From contig JAAAKB020027394.1 of the NCBI GenBank assembly GCA_010014835.2, positions 1-23,857 on the forward strand: a stretch of DNA of 23,857 nucleotides, written 5' to 3'. Shown one piece after another: positions 9,309 through 22,300 of the stretch. A model generated the notes under the pieces. It had not been told where the DNA came from and ran no database searches. It saw only the letters and a program-made list of their open reading frames with translations. The translations under genes were made by a program, and so were the position numbers. The stretch is from Apostichopus leukothele (lineage: Eukaryota; Echinodermata; Holothuroidea; Aspidochirotida; Stichopodidae). The first letter of the stretch is position 1. Every line of letters begins with the position of its first letter.

Positions 9309-9368
9309 CTTTCCATTAGTAAAGGTCACTTTCCATTAGTCAAGGTCACTTTCCATCAGTCAAGGTCA
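9309..9368 (+). repeat. Three tandem 20-bp units containing AGGTCA half-sites
   Basis: The unit is CTTTCCATTAGTCAAGGTCA at 9309, 9329 and 9349, with one change each in the first and third copies. Two copies contain TCAAGGTCA and one TAAAGGTCA, matching the extended half-site bound by ERR and NR5A nuclear receptors. Regulatory use is only a possibility. Confidence 0.8.
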
Positions 9369-10174
9369 TATTTGTAATCTATCTTAATGGTAACTGGTAG
9401 AAATGTATTTGACTTGTCCTCGTGGAAAGTGTTTACAAATTAAAGGCATTGTCAAAAGCTCCATGTTCGTAACAGCATGTCATTATCAGAACCTTTGAAA
9501 ATTGTCAAGTCCTGAAATGTCCGAGATGAAAGAATATCACCGGTATTGACATTTTGCAGTATAGAAATAACTACACTTGTTATATGTTCTATAATGTTAC
9601 ACTAACAAACACACACAGAGTAATAGTATTAGTGCATTAGGTATGAAGATGACAATAGATGGAATATACATATCCAAGCTAACAAACTATTAAGATCTAT
9701 GAAATTACTGCCCTGAAATTCTGTGGGACTCTAAACTTTACAGGATAATATTCTTGGTATATAAAACCAGATTCTTTCATAGCCAGACAAGAAGAAGGGT
9801 TGCCCCATAGCAATTGCCACAAAAGTGTATATTTCACATTTTCCACTACGTTTTGCAATGAATCCAATGTACGTTATGGGAAGAAAGTTCCATATGGAAC
9901 TAAATGTGACACAACAAATCGTTCAATCACTGTCTCTTCATAACTGCACTATGCAAAATTAACTAAAACCTGAAGTCGGCCACTCCACAAATTACATTGG
10001 TTAATATTCCCTTCTGCAGCAGTAAATAATGTCAAATTCTGATAAATGTTTAATTTAAGCACAGCCAAATCTCTTACTCCACCCCACCCACTTGCCACAC
10101 TAACTCCACATCCCCTCCTTTGCAACTACTACTAAATATTCTATAGCACAAACTGTCGCCACCACCACAGAAAC

Positions 10175-10296
10175 CAAATACAAAACAAGACTGGTGCTCA
10201 GAGAACTGCATCGGATCCAGCATTCATTCATTGGTCAAATACATAACAAGACTGGTGCTCGAAGGACTGTATTGGATCCAGCATTCATTCATTGGT
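10175..10296. repeat. Tandem duplication of a 61-bp segment next to the NPAT stop
   Basis: Copies run 10175-10235 and 10236-10296. They share ACAAGACTGGTGCTC and GGATCCAGCATTCATTCATT and differ at a handful of sites. The inner copy ends 3 bp from the NPAT stop codon, so both copies sit in its 3'UTR. Confidence 0.9.
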
Positions 10297-10299
10297 CAT

Positions 10300-10383
10300 C
10301 TACACATACTTCAAGCGGGCAACAAGCTTGCGAAGATCCAAATCTGTTTGAAGGATATCCATATCACTCTTGCTAGTGGGAGA
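10300..10383 (-). CDS. NPAT: NPAT last exon (exon F)
   Basis: After the acceptor TGTTCTTTTCTCCCCAG it encodes SPTSKSDMDILQTDLDLRKL and VARLKYV, then TAG. Phase 0 matches the exon E donor. DLDLRKLVARLKY resembles the conserved human ending MDVDKFLLSLHYDE. The exon is too short to appear as an open frame of note and was found from its motif and splice site. Confidence 0.8.
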   Translation of the reverse strand, partial: SPTSKSDMDILQTDLDLRKLVARLKYV

Positions 10384-13300
10384 CTGGGGAGAAAAGAACA
10401 TTGTTTTCTCATTAGGGATGCATGTTGGTATAAAATGTATAAGATTTTGCTGTTCATTCCATTTATTCTAGCTTTCTTTCTGTCAAATCCAGCAACTTTC
10501 TCCATAACATAAACTGAAGGATTTAATTCTGATAAGTGCAAATATAAAATACTTATCAATTGCAAATGAGAACACTTGTCCATAATCTGACAATACTGAA
10601 CTTGCAGCAAATATAACTCTTTCATTCACAAACTAAAGAACTGATCAACCCACTCCAGGAATCCTAACCACATATCCAAATGGTCAAACTAACAAAAGTT
10701 TATTTTACACAACAGTGTGCGGAGGTGTTATTCAATGTACAGCGATTAAACTGCATTATTTTTAGATGAATAGTAAAGTAAGGCTCGTGAAACACTTTTA
10801 TCAATACTCCAAGTCTCCAACATCAATATTAAATTTGAATTGGGAAGATTAAATTGAATAGATACGGAAATGTTATGATCCCAGTTGATGAGACCTGATT
10901 GCCTGTGTACTGATATTTGTTGTTCAAAAAACTCATCTTATGCGTCAAGCATTCATCAATTTTAACCAATAATTGTTTCATTTGTTTTTTGCTTTCTTTT
11001 TCTCTGCAGCGCTTTGAGCTGGTGGATATCCATGTGGATATGCGCGTGTTATAAATCACCATTATTATTAGAATGAATGGTAGTAGCCAGAGGTTTTTTA
11101 ATACTATAACAATGACAGACCTAGAAATCATTAGAACAATGGAATAAAACAAAAACAATTCGTCTCACTGCAAACTAAAATGTCAGGTATATCAAAAATG
11201 CTGATTTCAGACAAGATGTTTTGGAGAGAGTCTGGCTAAATCCACTGCAACTTTGTACATTACTCAGATGATCCAACATACAAAGTAAACTGTTCATCCT
11301 TGAAATATCATGTATAAAACAATTTCAATGTTTGATGTTTCCTGACCGAAATTGACCTGTGACCTCTATTAAACACTTTACAAAGGTTTCATTCAGCATA
11401 ATAAAACAAACACAGAAGTGAATCATCAAATATGGTCTCAACTTTCTGTTAGGAGTTACATCAGTTACAAGATTTTTTTCTTTTTGACCTCTGCTGACTT
11501 AAATATGACCCATACCAAACAACAAAGGCTTCTTGAAGTCTAAACACTGGATCAAAGTGAGGTACCATCAATATAACAAACGGTCACAAATACACTTTCA
11601 CACAGAGACACAGCATGACTACATAGGTCCCTTTCCTGATAGACAAAGTATTATGTGAAATTAAATGAATAGCTTACCTGTTGGGAAGATGACTCCTTGG
11701 GTTTGGTTTTCCTCTTTGCAGAAGGCCCGGGTCTAATCTCCTCTGTTTCTTGAAGACTCCTCTTGACACCCCTCTCAGAAGAAGTAGGGTGACCGGTTCT
11801 GTGTCTACCAATGATGCTCGAGCCTGGAGGAATGACACCTTGCATTGACCCAATCTTTTTATTCCTATCACTCTGTCTTTCGTTCTGCATGCTGGAATGG
11901 GTTCTCGCATTCTTTAGATGCCCCTTTGAAGTCTGATGTTTGGTAATGCCTTTTAATGATGGTTCCATTTTATTTTGATGAAGCCTGTAATCTGGTGACA
12001 TCTGATATGATTCCTCTTCTCTGCTGTTTCTTCTTCTTCCATCACTCTCCCTGATTTCTTGAGATTCGTCGTAACTTAATCGGTTCCTGCTGTGTTCATT
12101 GGACCTGGAATGCTGATGCCTCTGATCGTGTGAAAATCTCTCGCCATGTGATTGCTTTCGATCTGATCTTTCCCTTCCTGAGGGTTCTGAATAAGTCGAT
12201 GCCTTTGTCTGTGAATGGTGATGCCCTCGATCTGCCTGTGATGATTGATATATTAAATCATGTCTATTGTATCGAACACTTTCAACTTTGTCACTTGCCA
12301 AGTGTCTCACATGTCTGCTGCCTGTCTCTTCCACAGCGCTACGATCGGAATAAATGTTTCCCTCGTTCCTTGGTCTTTCCTCCGTCCCTCTCACTCTGTG
12401 ATTCCTTCCAGGAGTATAATGCCTTTCTGATGGTAGAGAATGTTTCCTATCAAATTTATAGTTGGAATCTAAATTGTAATCTCGTGGAGGAGATGCGGTG
12501 GGTTGATGCCAGTTGTCCGACCTGGCATGTTCTCTCTGAAAATTCGTACCTTCTCTTGAACCCGTAATATTTTCCTGGTGTGACTGAATCTTTGAATTTC
12601 TTAAAGCACCATCAAATTTATTTCTTGGTAAGACGTTACCACTTTCACTGTCTGATGAGTTCCCCCGAGACATGTTATCATCTCTTCTTGGTTTGGTTGG
12701 ATAACTTTTCATGCCTTCATCTTCATCTGATGCATTCTCCACCATCTGACCATGATCCAGAGAATGTCCTCCTGAATCTTGATAACTCTCATCTGATAAG
12801 TAAGCCCAATTAATATTTTCACTTCCTTCATAAAGCAGTTTCTCCCTTTGTAAATGATGCCTATCGTTCCCTATATGCTTCCTGGCCTCTTGGTATCCCC
12901 CTTCCATGGAGAATCTTCCAGAGTCTTGAGGAATCATGCTACCTCTGAGGTCATCTTCATCGTATGAATATCTTCTCCTAGAAGTGCGATGTCCCTCATC
13001 CAATGACTGCCTCTTCCTCGACGAATCTTTTCGATGCCTCACATTCTCTCCTGGATTCGTAACAGATTCATGAACATTGAGCCTTCTCACCTGTAACTGA
13101 TCTTCACCAGTCGAGTGTTCCTTGCTTGTTAGATGCCTTTCTCTTGATGACTGCATGTTAGGGATATCCAACTTATGATGGTAATCTAACCGAGGAGATT
13201 CAGCCTGTTGTTCTAAGGAATGCCTCTTGGAAGTCTTCGACATACGCTCACCAGTTTGGACTTCTATATAATCTTGTCCTTCCTTGGGCTGAGAGCTTTG

Positions 13301-16300
13301 TCCATTATTGCAAGAAACATCTGATTGGTTATTAGTCTTCCTTGTGTTGGCCTTTCCATGAGTATTTGACATCATCAACCTTTCAGCAGATGATTGACTA
13401 GCATAATTCTGTTTCTTGTAATGGACTCCTCGAGTTCTACTGCAAGAATCACTCAGATCTTCAGCCATGGTGTGTACGGGAGAGATACGTGTCACAGAGA
13501 TGGGACTCGACATACTCGATTCTGACAAAGGTCTGTCCTCTCTAGCACTTTCATCTGAATTTCCACAAGTATTGGACTCCCTCCTTCTTTCTTCCTTTTC
13601 TTCATCCCAACTGAGATTCAAAGGATCTTTCTCCATCCTAGAAATCGGCCAAGGTACTCTGTCAGACGTATGATGTCCATATCTACCGGAATCCTCAACA
13701 TGATGCCTCGTATCTTTGTAATCCTTATCCATAAAGTCCACTTCAGCTTGGGCCTGTTCACTGGTGAATGTTGGACTTTGATGTGATCTCAGCTGAGACG
13801 TGGAAGCTTTTGAAGAACTTTGGAAGCCACGGCGATTATTGTACTCAGGTTGCTCTTCTTCCAATCTTCTCCTGTCTCTCGACTTTGATCTCACATTTCT
13901 GACATTCCTGGTAGAGTCAGTGACATTGGAAGATATTAACCTGTGATCTTGGGATGTTTCATAGTAATCCTTGCCATCGTGCAAATATTTTTGCCTGACA
14001 TCTTTTCTCCCTGAGTTGAATTTATCCCTTGTGGAAGTTGTGGGAATGTCTACATCTTTTTGGGATCTATTTCTTGTCTCCATCATCCTATCACTTTGCA
14101 AACCTCTACTCTCTTGTACCGTCCTTTCATCACTTTGGTGGTCATTCTGATTCTCTTGAACACTTGCTGGATTTAACCTTTGAATGACATCTTCCTGACT
14201 AACATTACCTTCCTCCAGTCTACCAACACTCTCATTATTGTTGTTTCTTCTCATGGAAATCTGCTTCTTTCTTTCTTTCTCAGAGGTAGTTTTCATCATT
14301 TCTCTGCTTCTATTCTTGTCATCTTTACCAGACTGTGACTTTTTGCAATTTTCAGGGTTACTCCCATCTGTCCTAGATGCATCTTGCTGAATTCCTTCCT
14401 CTCTTGTACCAAACCCTTTTCTGATATCTGAACCTGTGGGACGACTGTCTTCCTTCCCTCTGTACCGATTGCCTTGCTTGATGGAATTGGGGGGTGGCAT
14501 TTCATGGCCTATTGGACCTTTGTCAACCATCTCCCTATTGGTTCCCTGAGGTACTCTGTTTCTATGGTTATTACTCCCATGATTCAATTTTCTTTCTTGC
14601 TCATTCTGATTACTAGTAGCTGCATTAGACTTCCTTCTGGAAATGATATGATCATCACATTGTCCTTTCTCTGCAGATGTTCTGATTTCAACATCGTTCT
14701 CCCCTCCATTCTTGCCACATTGCTCTTGGTGGTTCTCTTTTAAGCGAGTTCTCATCCGCCTCTCCAACTTTTGTTGTTTTTCTTTGTCCATGACATAATG
14801 GAGCTTTCTCTTCTGGGATTTGAGATCTGTTTCCCCATTTCCCTCCTTATTGCACTTTTGAGGCCCCTGATCACTTTCCGTAGAAACTCCAACCTCACTT
14901 TCATTTACTGAACTTGAAGTATGATCTTGTCTGTAGGCATTACCTCTCCTTTCCTCCTGGTTGGTACTCTCCCTGCCTTGAGAATCTCTTTCTTTCAAAA
15001 GGCCTCTCTCACCACTTACTCCCTCTTTCTCATTAGAGTTGAAACTATTTGGCAGGGATTCAAGACTGGACTTGTCCCCATTTTGATGTTGCTGTTGTAT
15101 ATGCAAGGAGTCAGACCCTTTTTGCCTTGTCTTTCTCACATCAGCTTCATTTGGTCTTTTATGGTTTGGTTGATTCCCTCCAACATTTTCTACATGACGA
15201 TCCCCTGTCATTTCACCTTCATCAGTAAAGACTTTCCGAACACACTTGTTACCTTTGGCGTACCTAGTTTGTGATTGCAATGCAGCATTCTTCCATGGAC
15301 TTACTTTCTCTTTCACAGTCCTATCCTCAACATTTGCCTGGTACTCAGAACCAGCAAATCTTTTCAGTTTGTCTGCAATGACCTTTTCAAGCGGTGAATA
15401 TTTCTTTGCATCCTTTAATGTACTCTTTACACCATCCTTTGGTATATCCTTCTGGGGGGTCATCGTGATAGCTTTGAAAATAAAATCAATGTCCTGGGTG
15501 GATGCATCTAGGAGGGATCTCTCCAATTCCTCATTCATAAGCGTAGTAACTCCTTGTTGATCTAAATTCAAGTGATTACCTGCAGCATTACTCTTAACAT
15601 TTACAGTTGCCTTGGCAACTGATTCTGGAGCCATACTGACTGATTTTGAAAAAGTCCTAGTTTCAGAAGATTCACTGATGGCTGTTGACAAAGGAGGGAC
15701 TTGTGAGTTGGTTGACTTAACTTGAACATCGCTGGTAGATGTCATAGCTTCCATGACCTGTAGCTGTTTTACTTCATGAAGATTGGCCCGATTTGATTGT
15801 ATTACAACAGGCTCACCTGGTCCTTGCTGCTGTGCTATATTCTGCAATGCGCTACTCGTGTTTGCATTCTGGACGACACCCAATGAAAGCAAACTATCAG
15901 CTGCTTGTAACATAATGACCTGTGAGTTATTGGCCCAGTCCACCGGTCCATTGGACACAATCGCTTGTATATTCCTGTTCTCTGAATTCCCAGGTAAACA
16001 ATTGATAATGCTTATGTGTCCTGAGCTGTTGTCAACAGCACTAACACCTTGTAAAACTGTCGACTGTCTTACCATGGGTGGGAGCGTCATGCATTGTGAT
16101 CCTGCTATACTGTAACTGTTTTTTAGAAGTAATTGTTGCTGACTGGAAGTAAGAGCAAAACTGGCTGGGTCTGTGGCTAAAGAAGTAGCGATTTGAATGT
16201 ACTGTGGTGGTGGTGTAGCAGCAGCTTGACTGTTATTTAAATATAAGCCTGTAGTGCCAGTCACATTTGGCTTACTAGCAGTGTCTGTGGTAGTAGTTCC

Positions 16301-19300
16301 ATGGGAAGATTCTGAACTCATAACTGAGGAAACGATTCCATCACTGCTGGTGTCTGTCAAGACCTTGTCGCCTGTCTGTTTGCTGGCAGTGTTCTTACTC
16401 AAATCTGCTTTACTTTGTTGAGAATGATGTAAGTTTCCATTACCTCCGTCGTTACTGGAGACTTTTTCGGGAGGCTGGAGATTACGAAGCTCTTCCTTTC
16501 TGATAGATTCAAGCTGGATCACACCGATCGGTTTACCAGCGGGTGTTAACACGGTCACCTTACCGTTGGAACTTCTGCTCTGTGTGGTTGTAATCTCTGA
16601 GTTCTGCCTGGTGGATAACACTGAAGATGTGGTGCTTGTCATCGTTGCCACTGTCATACATGCAGCAAGTGATTTGGATTTTGTGGAGAGCATGTTACTT
16701 GTCTCAAATGGGTCAGGAAGGCATTCAGTGAGAGGTGATGCTGTTGACACAGTTACATTCAGAGCAACTGGACTAAGTCCATTTAATCCACCTCCTGATA
16801 TGTGGTCAGGCATTGAAGCTAACAACTTCTTGGCATATTCATTTGCAGCCTGGAGGCCACACTCGGTGGTCATCATATGAGGTTCTGAGGATGGAGTCCT
16901 GGTGGTGATGTTGCACTGTTCATCCTCATCCTCATCCTCATCCTCGACGGTTGAGTTAGGAGAGTCAGCTGAGGTCTGCTGTTTCTTGGCTTCTAGACGC
17001 TGGCTGCGTCTCGTACCTTGCGATTCTAATATGAAAAGAAAGGTTAGAAGTTTTAAATGCGAGAAACTTACTTTAGACCTAGCATGTTAATCGGAACACT
17101 GTGTCTTTCAATTAGTCTATAAGGTCCGATTCAAGATATGATTTGCTGTCTGATTCAATCATTTCAATGTAACACGAACGTGTGCTCGCCAGCATGTGAA
17201 CAGGTACAGTGAACTAACATATAGAAGCGCAAGGTGACTGACTAGTTCAAAGTTGAATTGCATAAAAACAGTTGTTTTGACTTGACATTTTAGATATATG
17301 ATTCAAATGATCTATTCTTCAAAAAATAGAATCAAACTAGTATATATACTACATATGATAAATTATGGTACTCCCTTACTAAAACTCATTCACAGGAATA
17401 ACTTGTCAAGTTTCATAGAATTAGAAATGGCAGCACCACTCCACTGAGCCCCATTGACATATCCTATGATCCGACCAAACATCTTGTCAGATGAACTTAC
17501 ACCAGCGTTGGTTCCCAAACAAACATCCAAAATGAGTGAACAGTTTGCTGCATGCAAAGGCACACTGTAATGATGGCTGTAATGGTCATATGGTCACCAG
17601 GTAATGCATGGTCTAACAGGGAAAAGGCCTCCCACCCTGATGGGCTCATTGTAAACAGGTGCAAATCTCTATAACGGAGGCATATGGTCACCCTGTACTG
17701 ATCCCTCTAATGGAAATATCGTCTAGTCTTATATGATGTACACCATATTTCTAAAAGCTTACTGAATGAATAATATATAACACTATCCTACCTTTGTTAC
17801 GTTCCCTCCTTCTCCTTGATTTTTTCCCGTCTTTCCCTCCATCACCATCTGTTTTCTTCAAAACTACAAAACATGAGTTTGACCTTTGACCTTTGCCAGT
17901 CTCTTCTCCTTCCACTCCTTCCTGCTCTGCGTTATGCATATTCATATTGTGATCTGCATTTGAGGTAGGTTCGGGGTCTTCTTGTCCATTACCGGACGAG
18001 TTGTGTGATTTTTCTCGAATGTCGTCAGTATGGTGATCTGTCAAGGAATCTATGCCCATCGCCGTATTAACTTTGCGTTTCATTGTTTCACCTTCATCAC
18101 ACACAGCAGCAGGGGTGCACTGTTGAGTGTCCCGGGAACTCGTTTTTTTCATTCTCTCATTTCCACTGGAGGATGTATCCACCATTACCACATCCTCTGA
18201 CTGAGGTAAAGAAGAATGACTTTCAGCAGCTGATTCAACAACTTCTGTGACAGCCATTTCATCTTCAGTAACATCCATTGTTTCATCCTCCTCTGCTTCA
18301 TCGTTACTAAGCTGTGAAGTGCTTGTCTTGGGATTCGTCCTTACATCATCAACATTTAATGCCTCATTTCTCCCTTCTTCATCAATAGCACCTCCTTTCT
18401 CAGCTAAATTGACGCTCGGAATTTCAGAAGCCGTTTCGTAAATTTGAGTTTCACTCCTCTCCTGCTCTGCCACTCCAACGTCCTGGCTTCTTTTTATGCC
18501 TTCATCTCTAGAGTTTGATGTGAACAAATCTCTTACGACTGTGTGAGACATTTCACTATCTATTCTCCTGTCCAATACTTCAATACTTTCTCTCTCCTGG
18601 GAGTTCTTCATTTGCAATGCCCTTTCCTTCTCCTCCTGCATAAATTTTGCCCTATCCAAATTGAACAGGGAAAAGAGTGAATCGAATGCAGGATCGGAAC
18701 ATGTCATCTCAATGGCTTCATCTACCGCCCTCTTGTCAACTGCTGATTTCTCCTGAGCAATCATCAATGCTGAAGATTGATCAGATTTATTCTGTGATTC
18801 CAGCCTCCCAGATGCAGACTCTCTGTAGACGTAAACCAGAAAACAAAAATGCCCAAAGATATTCATAGTGTGGTGAGCCATACATGTTATATTCATGAAC
18901 TTGTTTATTTGTATTCTAGCATATTTACTTGTATTCTAGCATATTTACTTGTATTCCAGCATATTGACTTGTATTCTAGCATATTTACTTGTATTCTAGC
19001 ATATCTATTTGTATTCTAGTATATTAACTTGTACCCTACCTGTGGATTGGTACTCGTACTTGCGCCTTTGAATATGGTATAGGAACTAGTGCAAAGATAA
19101 TTACACATGCTCTTTCTTAGAGCCTTGTACTGGTAATTGTTCTCATGCTGAGGAAAGTTCTACTTGTACACGCACACACTCATGCCATTGTACACGTACT
19201 ACTATAAGTCTGTCAGACTGCCACACAGTGTCATCAAGGAAAAATGCTGGCTTCTCCATCATTAAAAGACCCAGACTTTCTAAAGAATCAACATTACAGA

Positions 19301-22300
19301 ACCATGTTTCACCATTTATCATATGAGAATAGTAGATACAGCCATACTGAATTCTGATACAAACTGGACAATAGTAACATGTTCAATGACTAAACAACAA
19401 CCTTGAAAAGCAGTTACAACAAGCCTTCAACTCACAAAATGAAACTTTCTTTTAGATAAGCTAGCAAGAAGCTAACCAGCCTTTGACAATACAAGCTAGG
19501 CAGTCTTTCATAACATTTTTCACATCACTCATTCGTATTTAGTGGACTATCTAGCAGATATCACAATGTGAAAGGATAATATGGTCTACTCACGCAGTAG
19601 GTCGAACTTTGTTTATATTCCCCGCTAATTTTTCAGAAATTGTTGCGTCAGACAAGAGACTCTCCAATATTTGCGGGAATTCCACAAGTTCTTCGGGTAG
19701 GAGAGGAACGTCCAAAGAGGGCGGCAGATGTAAAGGTGTGTTGTTATCTTGGATTCTCTTTTTCCTTGGTGTTACACTGCAAAAAGAAGAAAAGAGCAAA
19801 TTGTTCAAAGTCTTGGAAGAAACTTATATGCATAGGCGTAGGAGGCGGGGGGGCTGCAGCCCCCCCAACCATAAAATTTTTGTGAAAATTCGGGCAATAT
19901 GCTTAGAATTTTTTGGGCACCTACTGAAAGAAAAATAATTTGAAATGTGTTTTTCAATGGTTAAACTGATATTATTATCATCATTATTATTGTAATGACT
20001 TCCCCAATAATTATGACCAATATGGAATGGTAATAACACAGCAAATGATTGTATGTTATTGGCATGTGATGTAATAACCGAAGAATACCTATATGATATG
20101 CGCGTTAACATGTTGAACGCGCGCGGAGCGCGCGAAAAATTTTGGTTATATATTTTTCGGGCAAGTCGTTACAGCCCCCCCAATTCAAGTTGGGCTCCTA
20201 CGCCTATGCTTATATGGACTTATATGGAAGCATATATATATATATATATCCATAAATATGAAACAAGATAGCCATGTTTTACAACCTCACATGTAAATCC
20301 AATGGAATGAATGGGACACAAAAATGTTCCTAACATTTTTCATAAATACATTTGCTTGCAGTTCAAGCAGTGATGTTTAACACCTTTAAACACTTTGAAA
20401 ACACTATCCACTGTAAAAAGAATTGTTACTGACATGATATTTGCTGCCTAAATGAAATATTGAAATAGAAGAATATTCCTGTGGCTAAAGTTGATTGCTT
20501 AATAAACTTGCTTGAAACTTACTGCATATTTGGGTCAATCCCACTTTCTCATAGCACTTGGTATGGGGAAGAGACATGAATTTTTCAAATTCGGTGATAT
20601 TTTGTGAATGCATCTGGCAACAGTAGAGTGACTGATGTCACCGTGGCAATCAAGCTGTAAATATTTCTGATTTTTTTTTGTAATTCATGTATCCACAGCG
20701 GATGATAACATGTATTTTTTTAATTTCTTAATATAGGGCACATTAACAGCTAGTCTTTCATTCCAAACTCATCACATTTCAAGGTTGAATGGACAGGCAG
20801 ATTATCATAGCAAAAGCAAACTTTGTGAACCACAACTGCAATGATGAAATCACAGACCACTTATTGTATGCCAGTCACATATTAAGCTAGGCCTTAGTCA
20901 AAATAGGTTGCATTACATTAATCATATCTCAAGTAAGGGACAAGATAATGAGATGGGGCTTTCAACTAACTGTGAGGAATATTTTGCTTCTTGATATTAG
21001 TGTTTAACACATTGTCTTTTGTTGGACTATCCCTTTAAAGCTGCACTTTGCCTTGAGTTGTATCCTTATCATCATACAATGTATTATTGATACATAATTG
21101 GAAATCCCTCAATCTAACTAAGAGATCTACATGTAGCTACAAACATCTGTTTACTCCTAATTGAAGAAACTGTTAATTCGAAACAGATATTTCTTGTCAA
21201 ACTTTCAAGATTTTGCTTAGTTTCCTCTTTCGTATGGTGATTTTGGTGGACTAAAAAGCAGATTGGTTTCATGTACATTCTCTTTTCCCTTTCACAATCA
21301 ATGAGTCACATGTTTAATACCTTTTTCTCTTGGGTGATATCACAGGGTTACTACAGGTTGTAGGTTGAGTGCTTGACTGTGACAGCTGACTTCTAGTCTC
21401 TTGAGAAGCTGCAGACAAGTAATAAATATAATACACAAATTGACATAACAGAAAGTAACCAAAGGTATGAGAAGAGAAAAGCGTGAAACTATGAGTGTGA
21501 TGATAGTTGATAACTGAACGCAATAAGATCTCTATCATACAATAAAGCACCAATGGTACAGACAATCATATGATCAGTTAGATTGCACTACCATGGTGTC
21601 AATAGGTGTCAAGGTTTGTAGACACTCATATCCTCTGGGAAATTGCACTACCATGGTGTCAAATGGTGTGAATGGTGTAGACACTCATATCCTCTGGGAC
21701 AATGCACTACCATGGTGTCAAATGCTGTCAATGGTGTAGATACTCACTTCCTCAGTGCCATTGTACTACCATGGTGTCAAATGGTATAGACACTCATGTC
21801 CTCAGTGGCATTGCACTACCATGTCAAAATGGTGTGAATGGTGTAGACACCCATATCCTCTGGGACAATGCACTTCCATGGTGTCAAATGCTGTCAATGG
21901 TGTAGACACTCACTTCCTCAGTGCCATTGTACTACCATGTTAAATGGTGTGCATGGTGTAGACACTCATATCCTCTGGGACAATGCACTTCCATGGTGTC
22001 AAATGCTTTCAATGGTGTAGACACTCACTTCCTCAGTGCCATTGCACTACCACGGTGTCAAATGGTGTAGACACTCAAGTCCTCGGTGGCATTGCACTAC
22101 CATGTCAAATGGTGTGAATGGTGTACACACATATCCTCTGGGACAATGCAATTCCATGGTGTCAAATGGTGTCAATGGTGTAGACACTCACTTCCTCAGT
22201 GCCATTGTACTACCATGGTGTCAAATGGTGCCATTGGTGTACACACTCATATCCTCTGGGACAATGCACTACCATGGTTTATAAATAGTGTCAATGGTGC

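Larger units (their letters stand above)
7629..10299. other. 3' untranslated and intergenic DNA between convergent genes
   Basis: No protein-coding sequence is recognisable on either strand. Poly(A) signals for the + gene could be AATAAA at 7890-7895, or later at 8513-8518 or 8666-8671. For the minus-strand NPAT, ATTAAA lies at 10054-10049, about 250 bp beyond the stop. A small hairpin (GTATAGCA/TGCTATAC) lies at 8555-8573. The 20-bp triplet at 9309-9368 and the 61-bp duplication at 10175-10296 are listed separately. Confidence 0.6.

Noticed and set aside
10940-11030. NPAT last exon in the minus frame near RKRKQKTNETIIG
   Set aside because: The acceptor lacks a pyrimidine tract. The exon at 10300-10383 has a strong acceptor, the right phase and a better C-terminal motif.
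10980-11060. Plus-strand exon after a strong-looking acceptor (TTTCTTTTTCTCTGCAG at about 11010)
   Set aside because: The downstream frame stops after about 15 codons, shows no homology, and lies in an NPAT intron on the other strand.
12130-12567. Plus-strand 145-residue open frame inside the NPAT large exon
   Set aside because: It is antisense to a clearly coding exon and has no recognisable domain.
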